Of a DNA stretch of 64,000 nucleotides, positions 1-10,169 are shown one piece after another. Origin of the DNA: Thermomonas haemolytica (GTDB taxonomy: Bacteria > Pseudomonadota > Gammaproteobacteria > Xanthomonadales > Xanthomonadaceae); contig NZ_SMAP01000002.1 in NCBI RefSeq assembly GCF_004346265.1, forward strand, positions 62,001 through 126,000, given 5' to 3'. Position numbers and translations under genes: made by a program. The notes below the pieces were generated by a model. It saw only the letters and a list, made by a program, of their open reading frames with translations. It did no database searches and was not told the DNA's origin. Every line of letters begins with the position of its first letter. Positions within the stretch are counted from its first letter, which is position 1.

Positions 1-678
1 GGCGCCACCTTGCCTGCGGATGAACTGGCGCGCCTGACCCGGGTCAACCGCTACTACAAGCCGCTGCGCCCGGGCGAAGTCGGCTGCTACCTCGGGCATG
101 TGCAGGCGCTGCGCAGCTTCCTGGCCTCATCCGCGCAGTTCTGTCTGTTGCTGGAGGACGACGCCTGCTTCGAGGACGGGTTCCTGCCGGCGCTGGCGGC
201 GGCGCTGGAACGCCGGCGCGCGGAGGCCGACCCGCTGTGCCGCTGGGACGTGCTCAAGCTGTGCAATACGAGGCGGCGCTGGATGCCGCTGGCGCCGCTC
301 ACGGCCAGCTGCTGTCTGGTCGAATACGGCCCCAGCGTGCCCAGCACCACCACCGCCGCGGTGTGGACGCGCGCGGGCGCGCAGCGGTTCGTGGCCGCCT
401 TCGCCGGGGTGGCGCGGCCGATCGACTGCGATCTGCAGCACCCTTGGGAATTCGGCCTGCGCATCCTCTCGCTGCATCCGCCAGTGGTCAGCGCCGAGCC
501 GGTGCCTTCGACCATCGGCAGCGGCAAACCGCGCTCGCGCAATCCCTGGCCCAAGCTGCGCTACGAGGCGCGGCGGCTGTGGCCGCGCTGGCACCATTTC
601 AGCCGCCTGTACGGGCCGCTGTTCTGGCTGCGCTGGCGCCGTGGCACGACCTGCCCGCCAACGGATGACCGCGCATGA
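1..678 (+). CDS. Glycosyltransferase family 25 (LPS-type), 5' end missing
   Basis: The frame is open from the first base, so the true start lies upstream of the window. The protein has the GT25 pattern seen in LPS core and glycan glycosyltransferases: a CYLGHVQAL segment followed by the acidic LLLEDDACFEDGF motif that in the family binds metal and nucleotide sugar. The C-terminus is basic and aromatic (several WPR/WLRWR stretches), as is common for enzymes at the inner face of the membrane. The stop overlaps the next glycosyltransferase by 4 bp (ATGA), so the two are probably co-translated and act on the same glycan. The acceptor sugar cannot be read from sequence. Confidence 0.85.
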   Translation, partial: GATLPADELARLTRVNRYYKPLRPGEVGCYLGHVQALRSFLASSAQFCLLLEDDACFEDGFLPALAAALERRRAEADPLCRWDVLKLCNTRRRWMPLAPLTASCCLVEYGPSVPSTTTAAVWTRAGAQRFVAAFAGVARPIDCDLQHPWEFGLRILSLHPPVVSAEPVPSTIGSGKPRSRNPWPKLRYEARRLWPRWHHFSRLYGPLFWLRWRRGTTCPPTDDRA

Positions 679-1790
679 CCCCGCCCGTGCGCGTGCTGCA
701 TTTCGTCACCGGCGGGTTCTCCGGCGGCGCGACCCAGGTGGCGATCCAGCTGGTGGAGGCCGCGCGTGCGGGTGGGGCGATCGAACCGCTGCTGGTGCTG
801 CGCCGCAAGCGGCGCACGCCGCCAGAGCGGATCGCACAATTGCACGCGCGCAACGTGCCGCTGCAACTGGTGCCGGGCTGGTCGCACCTGGCCACGGTGC
901 TGGCACTGGCACGCGTGTGCCAGAAGTTCCGCCCCGACGTGCTGATCGCGCACGGCTTTTCCGAACACCTCTGGGGCCGCTACGCCGGGCTGCTGGCGAA
1001 GGTGCCGCACCTGGTGCACGTCGAGCACAACACGCGCGAGCGCTACACCCGCTGGCGGTTGGCGCAGACGCGCTGGCTGGCGCGCCGCACCGACCGCATC
1101 GTGGGCTGCTCGGAAGGCGTGCGCCAGGCGCTGCTGGCGATGGGTATGCCGGCCGCGCGCACGCTGGCGATCCCCAACGGCATCGACCTGGCCCCGTTCG
1201 CGCAGGCCGAGGCACATCCGCATGCCGCGCGCATCCCCGGGATCGTGATGGTCGCGCGCTTCTCCAAGCAGAAGGACCACGCCACCCTGCTGCGCGCGGT
1301 GGCGCAACTGGCCGCACGCGGCCTGCGCGTGCCGGTGCAGCTGGTCGGCGGCGGCAAGGCCCTGCACCGCGCGCCGTTGGAACGGCTGGCGGCGGAGCTG
1401 GGCATCCGTGCGCAGGTGGATTTCCCGGGCGTGGTGCGCGACGTGCCGCAGCGGCTGCTCGCGCACCAGATCTGCGTGCTCAGCACCCATTACGAGGGCA
1501 TGCCGCTGGCGCTGCTGGAAGGCATGGCCGCCGGTTGCGCGGTGGTGGGCAGCGCGGTGCCGGGCGTGCGCGAGGTGATCTCCGACGGCGTGGACGGGCT
1601 GCTGGTGCCGGAAGGCGATGCCACGGCGCTGGCGCAGGCGCTGGAGCGCCTGCTGCGCGATCCGGCGCTGGCCGCGCGCCTGGCCGCGCAGGCGCGCGTC
1701 ACCGCACTGCGCGAGTACGGACGCGAGCGCATGCACCGCCGCTACGCGCAGCTGTGCCTGGAACTGGCCGGCCGCGCTGCGGAGGCCTGA
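675..1790 (+). CDS. Glycosyltransferase family 4 (GT-B, group 1)
   Basis: A 371-residue GT-B fold glycosyltransferase. The N-terminal acceptor domain opens with VLHFVTGGFSGGATQVA, a glycine-rich loop typical of GT4. The C-terminal donor domain has VARFSKQKDHATLL (about residue 192) and the EGMPLALLEGMAAGCAVVG block (from about residue 274) with the E-x7-E nucleotide-sugar motif. It starts inside the stop of the GT25 gene (ATGA), indicating one operon. It probably adds a sugar to lipopolysaccharide or another surface glycan from the cytoplasmic face. It runs toward galE, which supplies UDP-sugars, with 12 bp between the stops. Donor and acceptor are unknown. Confidence 0.88.
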   Translation: MTPPVRVLHFVTGGFSGGATQVAIQLVEAARAGGAIEPLLVLRRKRRTPPERIAQLHARNVPLQLVPGWSHLATVLALARVCQKFRPDVLIAHGFSEHLWGRYAGLLAKVPHLVHVEHNTRERYTRWRLAQTRWLARRTDRIVGCSEGVRQALLAMGMPAARTLAIPNGIDLAPFAQAEAHPHAARIPGIVMVARFSKQKDHATLLRAVAQLAARGLRVPVQLVGGGKALHRAPLERLAAELGIRAQVDFPGVVRDVPQRLLAHQICVLSTHYEGMPLALLEGMAAGCAVVGSAVPGVREVISDGVDGLLVPEGDATALAQALERLLRDPALAARLAAQARVTALREYGRERMHRRYAQLCLELAGRAAEA

Positions 1791-1802
1791 AGCCGCGCCG
1801 GT

Positions 1803-2792
1803 TCAGCGCGACCATTTAGCGTGCTGGCGCTCCCAGGCCCAGGCATCGGCAAGGATGCGCTCGAGATCGGCATGCCGCGGCTGCCACCCGAGCACGCGGC
1901 GTGCGGCGCTGGCATCGGCCACCAGCACCGGCGGATCGCCCGCGCGGCGCGCGCCGACCTGCACCGGGATCGGGTGCCCGGTGACGCGCCGCGCCGCTTC
2001 GATCACCTCGCGCACCGAATAGCCGTTGCCATTGCCGAGGTTGTAGCGCGCGCGCTCGCCGCCGGCCAGCAGCTGCCGCAGCGCCAGCAGATGCGCCTGG
2101 CACAGGTCCTCGACATGGATGTAATCGCGGATGCAGGTGCCATCCGCGGTCGGGTAGTCCTCGCCGTACACCGTGATATGCGGGCGACGGCCGGAGGCCA
2201 CCTGCAGGATCAGCGGGATCAGGTGCGTCTCCGGCTCGTGGCATTCGCCCAGCGCGCCCTCGGGGTCGGCGCCGGCGGCGTTGAAGTAGCGCAGGCAAAC
2301 CGACTTCAGCCCGTAGGCGCGGTCGAAATCCTCCAGCATCTGCTCCACGAACCACTTGCTGCGGCCGTAGGGATTGATCGGCGCCTTCGGATGCGCCTCG
2401 TCGATCGGGGTGTACTGCGGGTCGCCGAAGATCGCCGCGGTGGAGGAGAAGATGAAGCGCGTAACGCCGTGCGCACGCATCGCTTCCAACAGCACCAGGG
2501 TGGCGGCGACGTTGTTGCGGTAGTACTTGGCCGGGTCGGCCACCGATTCGCCGACCTGGATGAAGCTGGCGAAATGCATCACCGCCGCCGGCCGCACCTC
2601 CTGCAACAGCCGATCCACGAACGCGGCATCGCCGATGTCGCCGACATGCAGCGGCGCGCCCAGCACCGCCTCGCGGCGACCGGAGGACAGATCGTCGGCC
2701 ACCGCCACCGCAAACCCTTCGCGGCGCAGCTGCTTGACCATGTGCGCGCCGATGTAGCCGGCGCCGCCGACGACGAGGATGGGAGCGGTCAT
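1803..2792 (-). CDS. galE: UDP-glucose 4-epimerase
   Basis: Extended short-chain dehydrogenase that interconverts UDP-glucose and UDP-galactose, feeding galactose into surface polysaccharide. It is 329 residues, the normal length. The Rossmann NAD motif GGAGYIGAHM starts at residue 9. The catalytic SST (116-118) and YGRSK (Tyr142, Lys146) are intact, and the RYFNAAGADP and CIRDYIHVEDL blocks are diagnostic for GalE. It is convergent with the two glycosyltransferases and divergent from the GT39 gene, so this end of the window is an envelope-sugar cluster. Confidence 0.95.
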   Translation of the reverse strand: MTAPILVVGGAGYIGAHMVKQLRREGFAVAVADDLSSGRREAVLGAPLHVGDIGDAAFVDRLLQEVRPAAVMHFASFIQVGESVADPAKYYRNNVAATLVLLEAMRAHGVTRFIFSSTAAIFGDPQYTPIDEAHPKAPINPYGRSKWFVEQMLEDFDRAYGLKSVCLRYFNAAGADPEGALGECHEPETHLIPLILQVASGRRPHITVYGEDYPTADGTCIRDYIHVEDLCQAHLLALRQLLAGGERARYNLGNGNGYSVREVIEAARRVTGHPIPVQVGARRAGDPPVLVADASAARRVLGWQPRHADLERILADAWAWERQHAKWSR

Positions 2793-2851
2793 GCCTAAGC
2801 CCGTATGTATGCCGGCTGGTGATTGTCGCCGATCCGCCGGCGCGCGTGCCG

Positions 2852-2857
2852 TATCCT
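2852..2857 (+). promoter_or_regulatory. Candidate -10 box (TATCCT), leaderless GT39 gene
   Basis: TATCCT ends 6 nt before the ATG at 2864. The same spacing recurs before dtd, hemC, the WYL regulator and lptM. No convincing -35 is visible. Confidence 0.35.
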
Positions 2858-2863
2858 TGCCCG

Positions 2864-4462
2864 ATGCCGATCCTCCGTGAACTACGCCCCCTGCGCGCGC
2901 CGCTGCTGGCCTGGCTGGCGGTAGCGCTGCCGTCGATCTTCCTGCACGGCCCGATCCCGCTGTATTCCACCCGCACCCTGGCGGTGGCCTGGGAGATGTG
3001 GGATCGCGGCAGCTTCCTGGTGCCGCTGTTCAATGGTGCGCCGTATTCGCACAAGACCCCGCTGCTGCCGTGGCTGATCCACGCCGGCTGGGCGGTCGGC
3101 GGGGTTGGCGATGTCTGGCCGCGGCTGCTGATGGTGCTGCTGGCGGCGCTGGTGATCGCCCAGAGCGGCCTGCTGGCGCTGCGCCTGCTGCCGCAGCGAC
3201 CGCGCCTGGCGCGCGACACCGCCTGGGTGATGGCCGGGCTGTGGTACTTCGTGCTGTTCTCCTGGCAGCTGATGTACGAGCTGCTGCTGGCCGCCACCGT
3301 GCTCGGCGGATTGCTGGCGCTGTGCCGGCGCCAGGGCGAGGCGTGGCGGCCGAACTGGCCCGGGTTTGCCCTCGCGGTCGGGCTCGGGCTGCTGGCCAAG
3401 GGGCCGGTGGCCCTGCTGCACCTGGGCGTGCCGCTGCTGGGCGCACGCCTGTGGCATCCGGCAGCGCGCGCCGAGGGCCGCCGCTTCGCCCGCCACGCAC
3501 TGCTGGCCGTGCTCGGCGGCATCGCCCTGTTCGCGCTGTGGCTGCTGCCGGCGGTGCTGCTCGGCGATCCCGAATACCGCCAGGCGCTGCTGGTGACGCA
3601 GACCGCCGGCCGCATCCAGCACAGTTTCGACCATGCCGAGCCCTGGTGGTGGTACGCCCCGGTGGTGCTGGTGTTGCTGGCGCCGTGGTGGTGGCAGGCC
3701 TGGTGGTGGCGGCAGGTGCCCGCGCTGTGGCGCACGCCCGAGCTGCGCATGCCCTGGCTGTGGCTGCTCGGCGTGCTGCTGCTGTTCAGCCTGATCAGCG
3801 GCAAGCAGGCCTACTACCTGCTGCCGGATTTCCCCGCCGCCGCGCTGCTGCTGGCCGCCGCCGCCGAGCGCCAGCCGCGCCTGGGCTGGCTGCCGGGCGC
3901 GCTGCTGCTGGCGCTGGGCGGGCTGCTGCTGGGCGCGCGTGCGGGCTGGCCGCCACTGCCGGCCGCGGTGCAGGCCGGCGCCCCACTGGCAGGGGGCGTG
4001 CTGATCCTGCTGGGCCTCATTCTGCTGCGCTGGCGCAGCCTGCCGGCGCAGGCTGGCGGGCTGCTGCTGGCGGTGGCGACGCTGCATGCCGCAGCAACGC
4101 CGCTGCTGCGCACGCAATACGACCTCACCCCGACCGCGCGCGTGCTGGCCGAAGCCGCGCGCGCGCAGCGTCCGCTGGCCTATGTCGGCGTGTACCAGCT
4201 GCAGTTCCACTTCGCCGGCCGCCTGCATACCCCGGTGGCGGCGCTGGATGAAGCCGACGCGCGCGCCTGGGCGCGCCGGCATCCGCACGGGCTGGTGGTG
4301 GTGGAGGACGCCACGCCGGCGCAGACCCCCGCGCCGCTGTTCCAGCAGCCCTGGCGGCAGCGCTGGGTGCAGGTCTGGCCGGCCGATGTCTGGCTGCGCC
4401 TGCCGGCGCAGCAGCGGCCGCTGCCGCCCGAAGCGCACCATCTGCGCTATCAGCCGCGCTGA
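2864..4462 (+). CDS. GT39-type membrane glycosyltransferase (ArnT/PMT-like)
   Basis: A 532-residue polytopic inner-membrane protein with at least ten hydrophobic segments. The ordering LYSTRTLAVAWEMWDRG, then SHKTPLLPWLIHAGW, matches the first periplasmic loop of ArnT/dolichyl-mannosyltransferase-like (GT39/GT83) enzymes, which move a sugar from a polyprenyl phosphate donor to lipid A or protein. SGKQAYYLLPDFPAA later in the protein is also typical of this family. I chose the ATG at 2864 over an in-frame start 45 bp upstream because the family begins close to this point and a -10-like hexamer sits just before it. Substrate unknown; polymyxin-resistance type lipid A modification is only one option. 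Confidence 0.8.
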   Translation: MPILRELRPLRAPLLAWLAVALPSIFLHGPIPLYSTRTLAVAWEMWDRGSFLVPLFNGAPYSHKTPLLPWLIHAGWAVGGVGDVWPRLLMVLLAALVIAQSGLLALRLLPQRPRLARDTAWVMAGLWYFVLFSWQLMYELLLAATVLGGLLALCRRQGEAWRPNWPGFALAVGLGLLAKGPVALLHLGVPLLGARLWHPAARAEGRRFARHALLAVLGGIALFALWLLPAVLLGDPEYRQALLVTQTAGRIQHSFDHAEPWWWYAPVVLVLLAPWWWQAWWWRQVPALWRTPELRMPWLWLLGVLLLFSLISGKQAYYLLPDFPAAALLLAAAAERQPRLGWLPGALLLALGGLLLGARAGWPPLPAAVQAGAPLAGGVLILLGLILLRWRSLPAQAGGLLLAVATLHAAATPLLRTQYDLTPTARVLAEAARAQRPLAYVGVYQLQFHFAGRLHTPVAALDEADARAWARRHPHGLVVVEDATPAQTPAPLFQQPWRQRWVQVWPADVWLRLPAQQRPLPPEAHHLRYQPR

Positions 4463-4484
4463 CGTCGCCTGCAGCGCCCTGCGT

Positions 4485-5411
4485 TCAGTACAGATCGCGG
4501 TAGGGGTTGTCCTCGCCGCTGCCGGGCGGGCGCAGGGTGTAGCGCTTGTAAGTCCACTGGTACTGGGTGAAATCCGCGCCGATCGCCGCCTCCAGCGCGG
4601 CATTGAGCGCGGCCACCGCGCGCTGCGGATCGGCATCGGCCACCGCATCCGGGGCCGGGACGATGTGCAGCGCGAACCGCGGCGGCCCGTCGCCGGGCAG
4701 GCGCCGGCACCAGGCCAGCACCACCTGCGCGCCGCTGCGATGGGCCAAGCGCGAGAGCAGCGTCATGGTCAGCGCCGGCTTGCCGAAGAACGGGGCGAAC
4801 TCGCCTTCGCCCGCCTTGGGCTGCTGGTCGGGCAGGATGCCGACCACGCCGCCTTTCTGCAGGCGCTTGAGCAGCGTGCGCACCCCGGCGGGTTCGGCCC
4901 GCACCTGCTCGACCTGGCCGCCGGCGCGCGCGCGCACCCGGCGCAGGAAGGCCTCGCCGATCGCCGATTCCGGCGGCCGGTACAGGATCGCCAGCGGCGT
5001 CTTGTGCGCCAGCCACTGGTTCAGCAGCTCCCAGTTGCCCAGGTGCGGTGCCGCCACGATCAGCCCGCGTCCGTCACGCAGCGCCGCGTCGAACAGCGCC
5101 TCGCCGTGGACTTCGACGATGTCGGCGAGGTTGCGCGCCGGCGCGCGCGTCCACAGCCGCAGGGTTTCGATGGCCTGCCGGGTGGTGGTGCGCAGGATCT
5201 GCCGCACCAGGTGTTCGCGGCGTTCGTCGTCGAGATCGGCGCGGATCAGCTCCAGATTGCGGCGCGCCACGCGCGCCTCGCGGGCATCCAGGCGGTACCA
5301 CAGCGTGGCCAGACCGTCGGCCAGCGCGCGCAGCAGCGGCCACGGCAGGCGCGCCACGGCCCAGGCGCAGGCATACAGGACGGCGGCGGCCAGTTCGGTC
5401 ATTGGTCGCAT
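4485..5411 (-). CDS. Lipid A biosynthesis (lauroyl/KDO2) acyltransferase, LpxL/HtrB type
   Basis: A 308-residue membrane-associated late acyltransferase of the LpxL/LpxM family. It has an N-terminal hydrophobic anchor, then [15 protein letters not shown], which carries the H-x4-E catalytic pair, then ILYRPPES and [16 protein letters not shown], the family's conserved substrate-binding blocks. It transfers a fatty acid from acyl-ACP to the lipid A precursor on the cytoplasmic face. There are two possible ATG starts (5411 or 5402). It is divergent from dtd over about 28 bp and convergent with the GT39 gene. LpxL and LpxM paralogues cannot be told apart here. Confidence 0.88.
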   Translation of the reverse strand: MRPMTELAAAVLYACAWAVARLPWPLLRALADGLATLWYRLDAREARVARRNLELIRADLDDERREHLVRQILRTTTRQAIETLRLWTRAPARNLADIVEVHGEALFDAALRDGRGLIVAAPHLGNWELLNQWLAHKTPLAILYRPPESAIGEAFLRRVRARAGGQVEQVRAEPAGVRTLLKRLQKGGVVGILPDQQPKAGEGEFAPFFGKPALTMTLLSRLAHRSGAQVVLAWCRRLPGDGPPRFALHIVPAPDAVADADPQRAVAALNAALEAAIGADFTQYQWTYKRYTLRPPGSGEDNPYRDLY

Positions 5412-5427
5412 TGTAGGCAGGCCACCC

Positions 5428-5433
5428 TACAAT
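5428..5433 (+). promoter_or_regulatory. -10 box (TACAAT) of dtd
   Basis: TACAAT ends 6 nt before the dtd ATG, placing the expected transcription start on or next to the start codon. TTGGTC at 5403-5408 is a possible -35 with a long 19-bp spacer. Confidence 0.5.
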
Positions 5434-5439
5434 CCGCGC

Positions 5440-5880
5440 ATGCTTGCCCTGATCCAGCGCGTGACCCAGGCCCAGGTGACCGTCGATGGCGCGGTGGTCG
5501 GGGCGATCGGCCCCGGCCTGCTGGCGCTGGTGGGGATCGAGCCCGGCGACGGCGAGGCGCAGGCGCGGCGGATGGCGCAGCGCCTGCTGGGGTATCGCGT
5601 GTTCGAGGACGCCAACGGCAGGATGAACCGCTCGTTGACCGACACCGGCGGCCAGTTGCTGCTGGTCAGCCAGTTCACCCTGGCCGCCGACACCCGCAGC
5701 GGCATGCGCCCCAGCTTCACCAGCGCCGCCGCCCCGGACATGGCGCGGCGTGAATTCGACCGCCTGCTGGCGATCTGCCGCGCGCTGCACCCGCCAGGGG
5801 TGGAAACCGGGCGTTTCGGCGCCCATATGGTGGTCAGCCTGGTCAACGACGGCCCCGTGACCTTGCTGCTGCGGCCGTGA
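5440..5880 (+). CDS. dtd: D-aminoacyl-tRNA deacylase
   Basis: A 146-residue protein matching DTD end to end. It hydrolyses D-amino acids (and mischarged glycine) from tRNA, a translation quality-control step in the cytoplasm. The two family motifs are present: SQFTLAADT (the catalytic SQFTL region) and a C-terminal [15 protein letters not shown] carrying the cross-subunit Gly-cisPro-like N-G-P-V-T element. The ATG at 5440 gives the canonical N-terminus [13 protein letters not shown]; the frame is open well upstream but that part is not conserved. It precedes rpoD by about 90 bp. Confidence 0.96.
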   Translation: MLALIQRVTQAQVTVDGAVVGAIGPGLLALVGIEPGDGEAQARRMAQRLLGYRVFEDANGRMNRSLTDTGGQLLLVSQFTLAADTRSGMRPSFTSAAAPDMARREFDRLLAICRALHPPGVETGRFGAHMVVSLVNDGPVTLLLRP

Positions 5881-5915
5881 CCGGGCCCGCGCGGGCGGAT
5901 GCTGCGCCCACGCGG

Positions 5916-5921
5916 TATAAT
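5916..5921 (+). promoter_or_regulatory. -10 box (TATAAT) upstream of rpoD
   Basis: A perfect TATAAT lies 51 nt upstream of the rpoD ATG, after the dtd stop. The -35 region is G/C-rich and weak. Confidence 0.5.
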
Positions 5922-5972
5922 GCCGGGTTCTTTCCTGCGCCTCCCGCAGACCTTCCACAGGGTACCGCTTCC

Positions 5973-7838
<1,866 letters not shown>

Positions 7839-7862
7839 AGCCCGCCGCCATCCGCGCGCCAC

Positions 7863-7886
7863 GAAACCCGCCCACCGGCGGGTTTC
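7863..7886 (+). terminator. Intrinsic terminator of rpoD
   Basis: A perfect 10-bp stem (GAAACCCGCC / GGCGGGTTTC) with a CACC loop, followed by GCGTTT, 24 nt after the rpoD stop. Confidence 0.8.
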
Positions 7887-7901
7887 GCGTTTGCGGGCCA
7901 T

Positions 7902-7907
7902 TACAAT
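7902..7907 (+). promoter_or_regulatory. -10 box (TACAAT) of the tRNA gene
   Basis: TACAAT ends 9 nt before the first base of the tRNA. The matching -35 would fall inside the rpoD terminator stem and is not clear. Confidence 0.45.
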
Positions 7908-7916
7908 CCTCTCAGC

Positions 7917-7992
7917 GGGCCTATAGCTCAATGGTCAGAGCAGGGGACTCATAATCCCTTGGTTCCAGGTTCGAGTCCTGGTGGGCCCACCA
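7917..7992 (+). tRNA. tRNA-Ile2 (anticodon CAU)
   Basis: A 76-nt cloverleaf. The acceptor stem is GGGCCTA/TGGGCCC with encoded CCA, the D arm contains AGCTCAATGGTCAGAGC, the anticodon loop is CTCATAA, and the T arm GGTTCGAGTCC closes properly. The CAU anticodon could be Met, but the body, the short D loop and the CTTGGT variable region resemble the minor isoleucine tRNA, whose C34 is changed to lysidine by TilS so that it reads AUA. Its 3' half is repeated at 13677-13714, marking an integration site. Confidence 0.85.
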
Positions 7993-7995
7993 TCC
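7958..7995 (+). repeat. attL-like direct repeat (tRNA 3' end, functional copy)
   Basis: Begins CTTGGTTCCAGGTTCGAGTC, runs through the tRNA 3' end and CCA and ends in ATCC. It is matched at 13677-13714 with 37 of 38 bases identical (C at 7978, T at 13697). Confidence 0.85.
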
Positions 7996-8142
7996 TCCGC
8001 TCGCACCCGATCCGTCACCCCAGCCGGCGGCGGGTATCAGGCGCGCGCCATCGCTGGTACGCGCAGGCGTATCGCGATTTCGCGCGTGCCGCTTGCATCA
8101 ATCCCGACGCAGGCCAATCCGGCAGCCGTCCCTCTCTCCGTT
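7996..8142. other. Non-coding stretch between tRNA and toxin-antitoxin operator
   Basis: I see no gene or clear structure in this stretch; it forms the left edge of the islet. Confidence 0.4.
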
Positions 8143-8166
8143 ATTTGTAGTAATGTTTCTACAAAT
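8143..8166. promoter_or_regulatory. Inverted-repeat operator upstream of the toxin-antitoxin pair
   Basis: ATTTGTAG and CTACAAAT form a perfect 8-bp inverted repeat with an 8-bp spacer, ending 20 nt before the antitoxin ATG. It is the only A/T-rich stretch here, so it probably overlaps the promoter. Autoregulation by an antitoxin-toxin complex binding such a palindrome is the rule for this family; occupancy is inferred. Confidence 0.6.
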
Positions 8167-8186
8167 GTCGCCAGCAGAGGTGCGCC

Positions 8187-8441
8187 ATGACCATCACTAC
8201 CCTCTCCAGCCGGGAATTGAACCAGGACGTGACGCGAGCCAAAAAGGCCGCCAAACGCGGGCCGGTGTTCATCACCGACCGCGGCAAGCCGGCACACGTA
8301 CTGCTCAGCTTCGAGGACTACCAGCGCCTGACGCGCCAGCGACGCAATATTGCCGACGCGCTGGCGATGCCGGGGGTTGCGGACATCGGGGTTGACCCAC
8401 CGCGCGTGACCATCGGAGCCCAGCCGGCTGATCTTTCATGA
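8187..8441 (+). CDS. Antitoxin, Phd/YefM family
   Basis: An 84-residue protein with the Phd/YefM DNA-binding fold: SSRELNQDVTRAKKAA at the N-terminus, then GPVFITDRGKPAHVLLSFEDYQRL, the most conserved block of the family. It should neutralise the PIN toxin encoded next and repress the operon with it. The stop overlaps the toxin start by 4 bp (ATGA), which couples their translation. An AGAGGT ribosome-binding site precedes the ATG. Confidence 0.85.
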   Translation: MTITTLSSRELNQDVTRAKKAAKRGPVFITDRGKPAHVLLSFEDYQRLTRQRRNIADALAMPGVADIGVDPPRVTIGAQPADLS

Positions 8442-8866
8442 TGTACGTGCTCGATACCAACGTGGTGTCCGAGCTGCGCAAGGTACGGCTTGGCAAGGCT
8501 GATCGGAATGTGACGGCATGGGCGGAAAGCGTCGATGCCGCCGACCTCTTCCTTTCGGCCATCAGCATCATGGAACTGGAGCTGGGCGTTCTGTCGATTG
8601 AACGCAAGGACGCTACCCAGGGGGCCCTGCTGCGCACCTGGCTGGAACAGCATGTCTTGCCCGAATTCTCCAGCCGCACGTTGCCGGTCGATACCGCTGT
8701 GGCGCTGCGCTGCGCTCGGCTGCATGCACCAGACAAGCGCGGCAAGCGTGATGCGCTCATCGCGGCTACGGCACTTGTGCACGGCATGACCGTGGTCACG
8801 CGTAACGTGGCCGATTTCAAGCCGACGGGCGTGGCCATCGTCAATCCGTGGGATCCATCACCATGA
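8438..8866 (+). CDS. VapC-type PIN-domain toxin (ribonuclease)
   Basis: A 142-residue PIN-domain protein. The acidic quartet that coordinates Mg2+ is complete: Asp6 in YVLDTNVVSE, Glu46 in SIMELELG, Asp105 in KRDALIAATA and Asp126 in TRNVADF. Such toxins cut tRNA or rRNA and halt translation when the antitoxin is lost. The pairing with a Phd/YefM antitoxin rather than a VapB/FitA AbrB-type antitoxin is common for this subgroup (FitB-like). It lies just inside the islet next to the tRNA, where it could act as an addiction module. It appears intact. Confidence 0.88.
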   Translation: MMYVLDTNVVSELRKVRLGKADRNVTAWAESVDAADLFLSAISIMELELGVLSIERKDATQGALLRTWLEQHVLPEFSSRTLPVDTAVALRCARLHAPDKRGKRDALIAATALVHGMTVVTRNVADFKPTGVAIVNPWDPSP

Positions 8867-9006
8867 CTGCCTTGGGGTTCAAGATCGCCTCGGATGGCGG
8901 TGCTCCAGCGGTAGAGGGCTTAGTTTTGTCTGCCTTCGCCAAGCTGCGCCAAGCTACCGATGCAGCTTACTTTTTGTTCTGTGGCTTGTGCGGCCTTATA
9001 GCTTGA
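8863..9006 (+). CDS. Possible 47-residue ORF overlapping the toxin stop
   Basis: The toxin stop is part of another ATGA, opening a 47-codon frame (MTALGFKIASDGG...) that ends in a hydrophobic stretch with two cysteines (YFLFCGLCGLIA). It overlaps the 3' end of the convergent LtrA gene by 40 bp. There is no recognised family and no separate ribosome-binding site. It may be chance. Confidence 0.2.
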   Translation: MTALGFKIASDGGAPAVEGLVLSAFAKLRQATDAAYFLFCGLCGLIA

Positions 9007-10169
9007 TTTTGCCGGTCAGTGCGCGGCACAAGTCTCGCCATGGACAACTGCACGACGAACACGCCGGCACCCGCAAGGAAGAGCACCGCAGGGTTCGTGA
9101 TGCACACGCCACCTGCTGCCGCGATGAACAGCGCAGCGACCAGCGCGTGCGGCGCAGCGCGCCTGAGCCGGTGCCCGGGATCAGGGGTAGATGCTGCACC
9201 CAACAGCGTCAGGCCTAGCATCACTGAGGTCGTGCCTCCCACGAAGATCCATTGCGAAGAGCGGCTCAGCGTGTCCAGCCCGGCGGCGTGCACCGTGCCG
9301 GCGGCCAACGCCGCCAGGCCCAGGTACAAGGGCACGTGGGCATAGGCCCACAGGCGCAGATCGCGCCCCGCGTGACGGTCCATCACCTCGCGCTCGCGCT
9401 GGGCGCGAACGCGGTCGAAATAGCCGATCCAGATCATGAAGGTCAGCAAGGCCGCACCCAGCGCTGCAAACAAGGCGTTGGCCGTGAGCGCTGGCCCGTG
9501 GTCGAGCGCATGCACGGTCGAAGCCATGCCCTCACCGAGCAGGATGATGGTGAACAGGCCGAACCGCTCCGGGAGATGCTCCGGGTGCGGCGGCAGCGCA
9601 TGGGTGTAGCGGGCGACCAGCCACGGTGTCGCCTGGTCCAAGATCAGTGCAAGCGACCACAGCAGCCAGCGGGCCTGCGTCGGCAGCGTCAGGGAGCCCG
9701 CCCACAGGATCGCCTGCACGCAATAGACGGCAGCGTAGGTGCGGATCAGGCCGCGTGCGCCATGCCATTTGCGCCAGCCCATCCCGTAAGCGCAGGCCAA
9801 CAACAGCTTGAACGCCGCCACGCCGGAGGCAAACACCCAGGCCCGCCCATGGCTCAGTTCGGTGGCGCCGTACGCCATCCAGGCCACTGCAAGGATCTGC
9901 ACCAGACCGAGCCTGCGTTGGCCCGGTAAGTCTTCGTCGAAGCGCGTGGCAAAGAAGGTCTGCCCCAGCCAGCACCACCAGACCACCAGCAAGCCAAACA
10001 CGAAGACACCCGCGCCCTCCCAGTCGTAATGGTGGGAAAACGCCCCGGTCAGCTGCGCCACGGCGACCACGAACACCAGGTCGAAGAACAGCTCGAACCA
10101 GGTCGCCTTGCGCCCGTCCATGTGGACGGGCACGTCGGTGTGTGCCGTGGCGCGAACGCGGTCGTTCAT
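8967..10169 (-). CDS. LtrA-family membrane protein (low temperature requirement protein A)
   Basis: A 400-residue polytopic membrane protein. It opens with the family signature KATWFELFFDLVFVVAVAQL, then WCWLGQTFFATRFDEDL, and the later LLGEGMASTV block. About ten hydrophobic segments are visible. LtrA was first linked to growth in the cold in Listeria, but its biochemical role is unknown. The ATG at 10169 overlaps the stop of the upstream oxidoreductase gene by 4 bp, so it is the last gene of the four-gene operon. Frame upstream of this ATG is not conserved. Confidence 0.85.
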   Translation of the reverse strand: MNDRVRATAHTDVPVHMDGRKATWFELFFDLVFVVAVAQLTGAFSHHYDWEGAGVFVFGLLVVWWCWLGQTFFATRFDEDLPGQRRLGLVQILAVAWMAYGATELSHGRAWVFASGVAAFKLLLACAYGMGWRKWHGARGLIRTYAAVYCVQAILWAGSLTLPTQARWLLWSLALILDQATPWLVARYTHALPPHPEHLPERFGLFTIILLGEGMASTVHALDHGPALTANALFAALGAALLTFMIWIGYFDRVRAQREREVMDRHAGRDLRLWAYAHVPLYLGLAALAAGTVHAAGLDTLSRSSQWIFVGGTTSVMLGLTLLGAASTPDPGHRLRRAAPHALVAALFIAAAGGVCITNPAVLFLAGAGVFVVQLSMARLVPRTDRQNQAIRPHKPQNKK

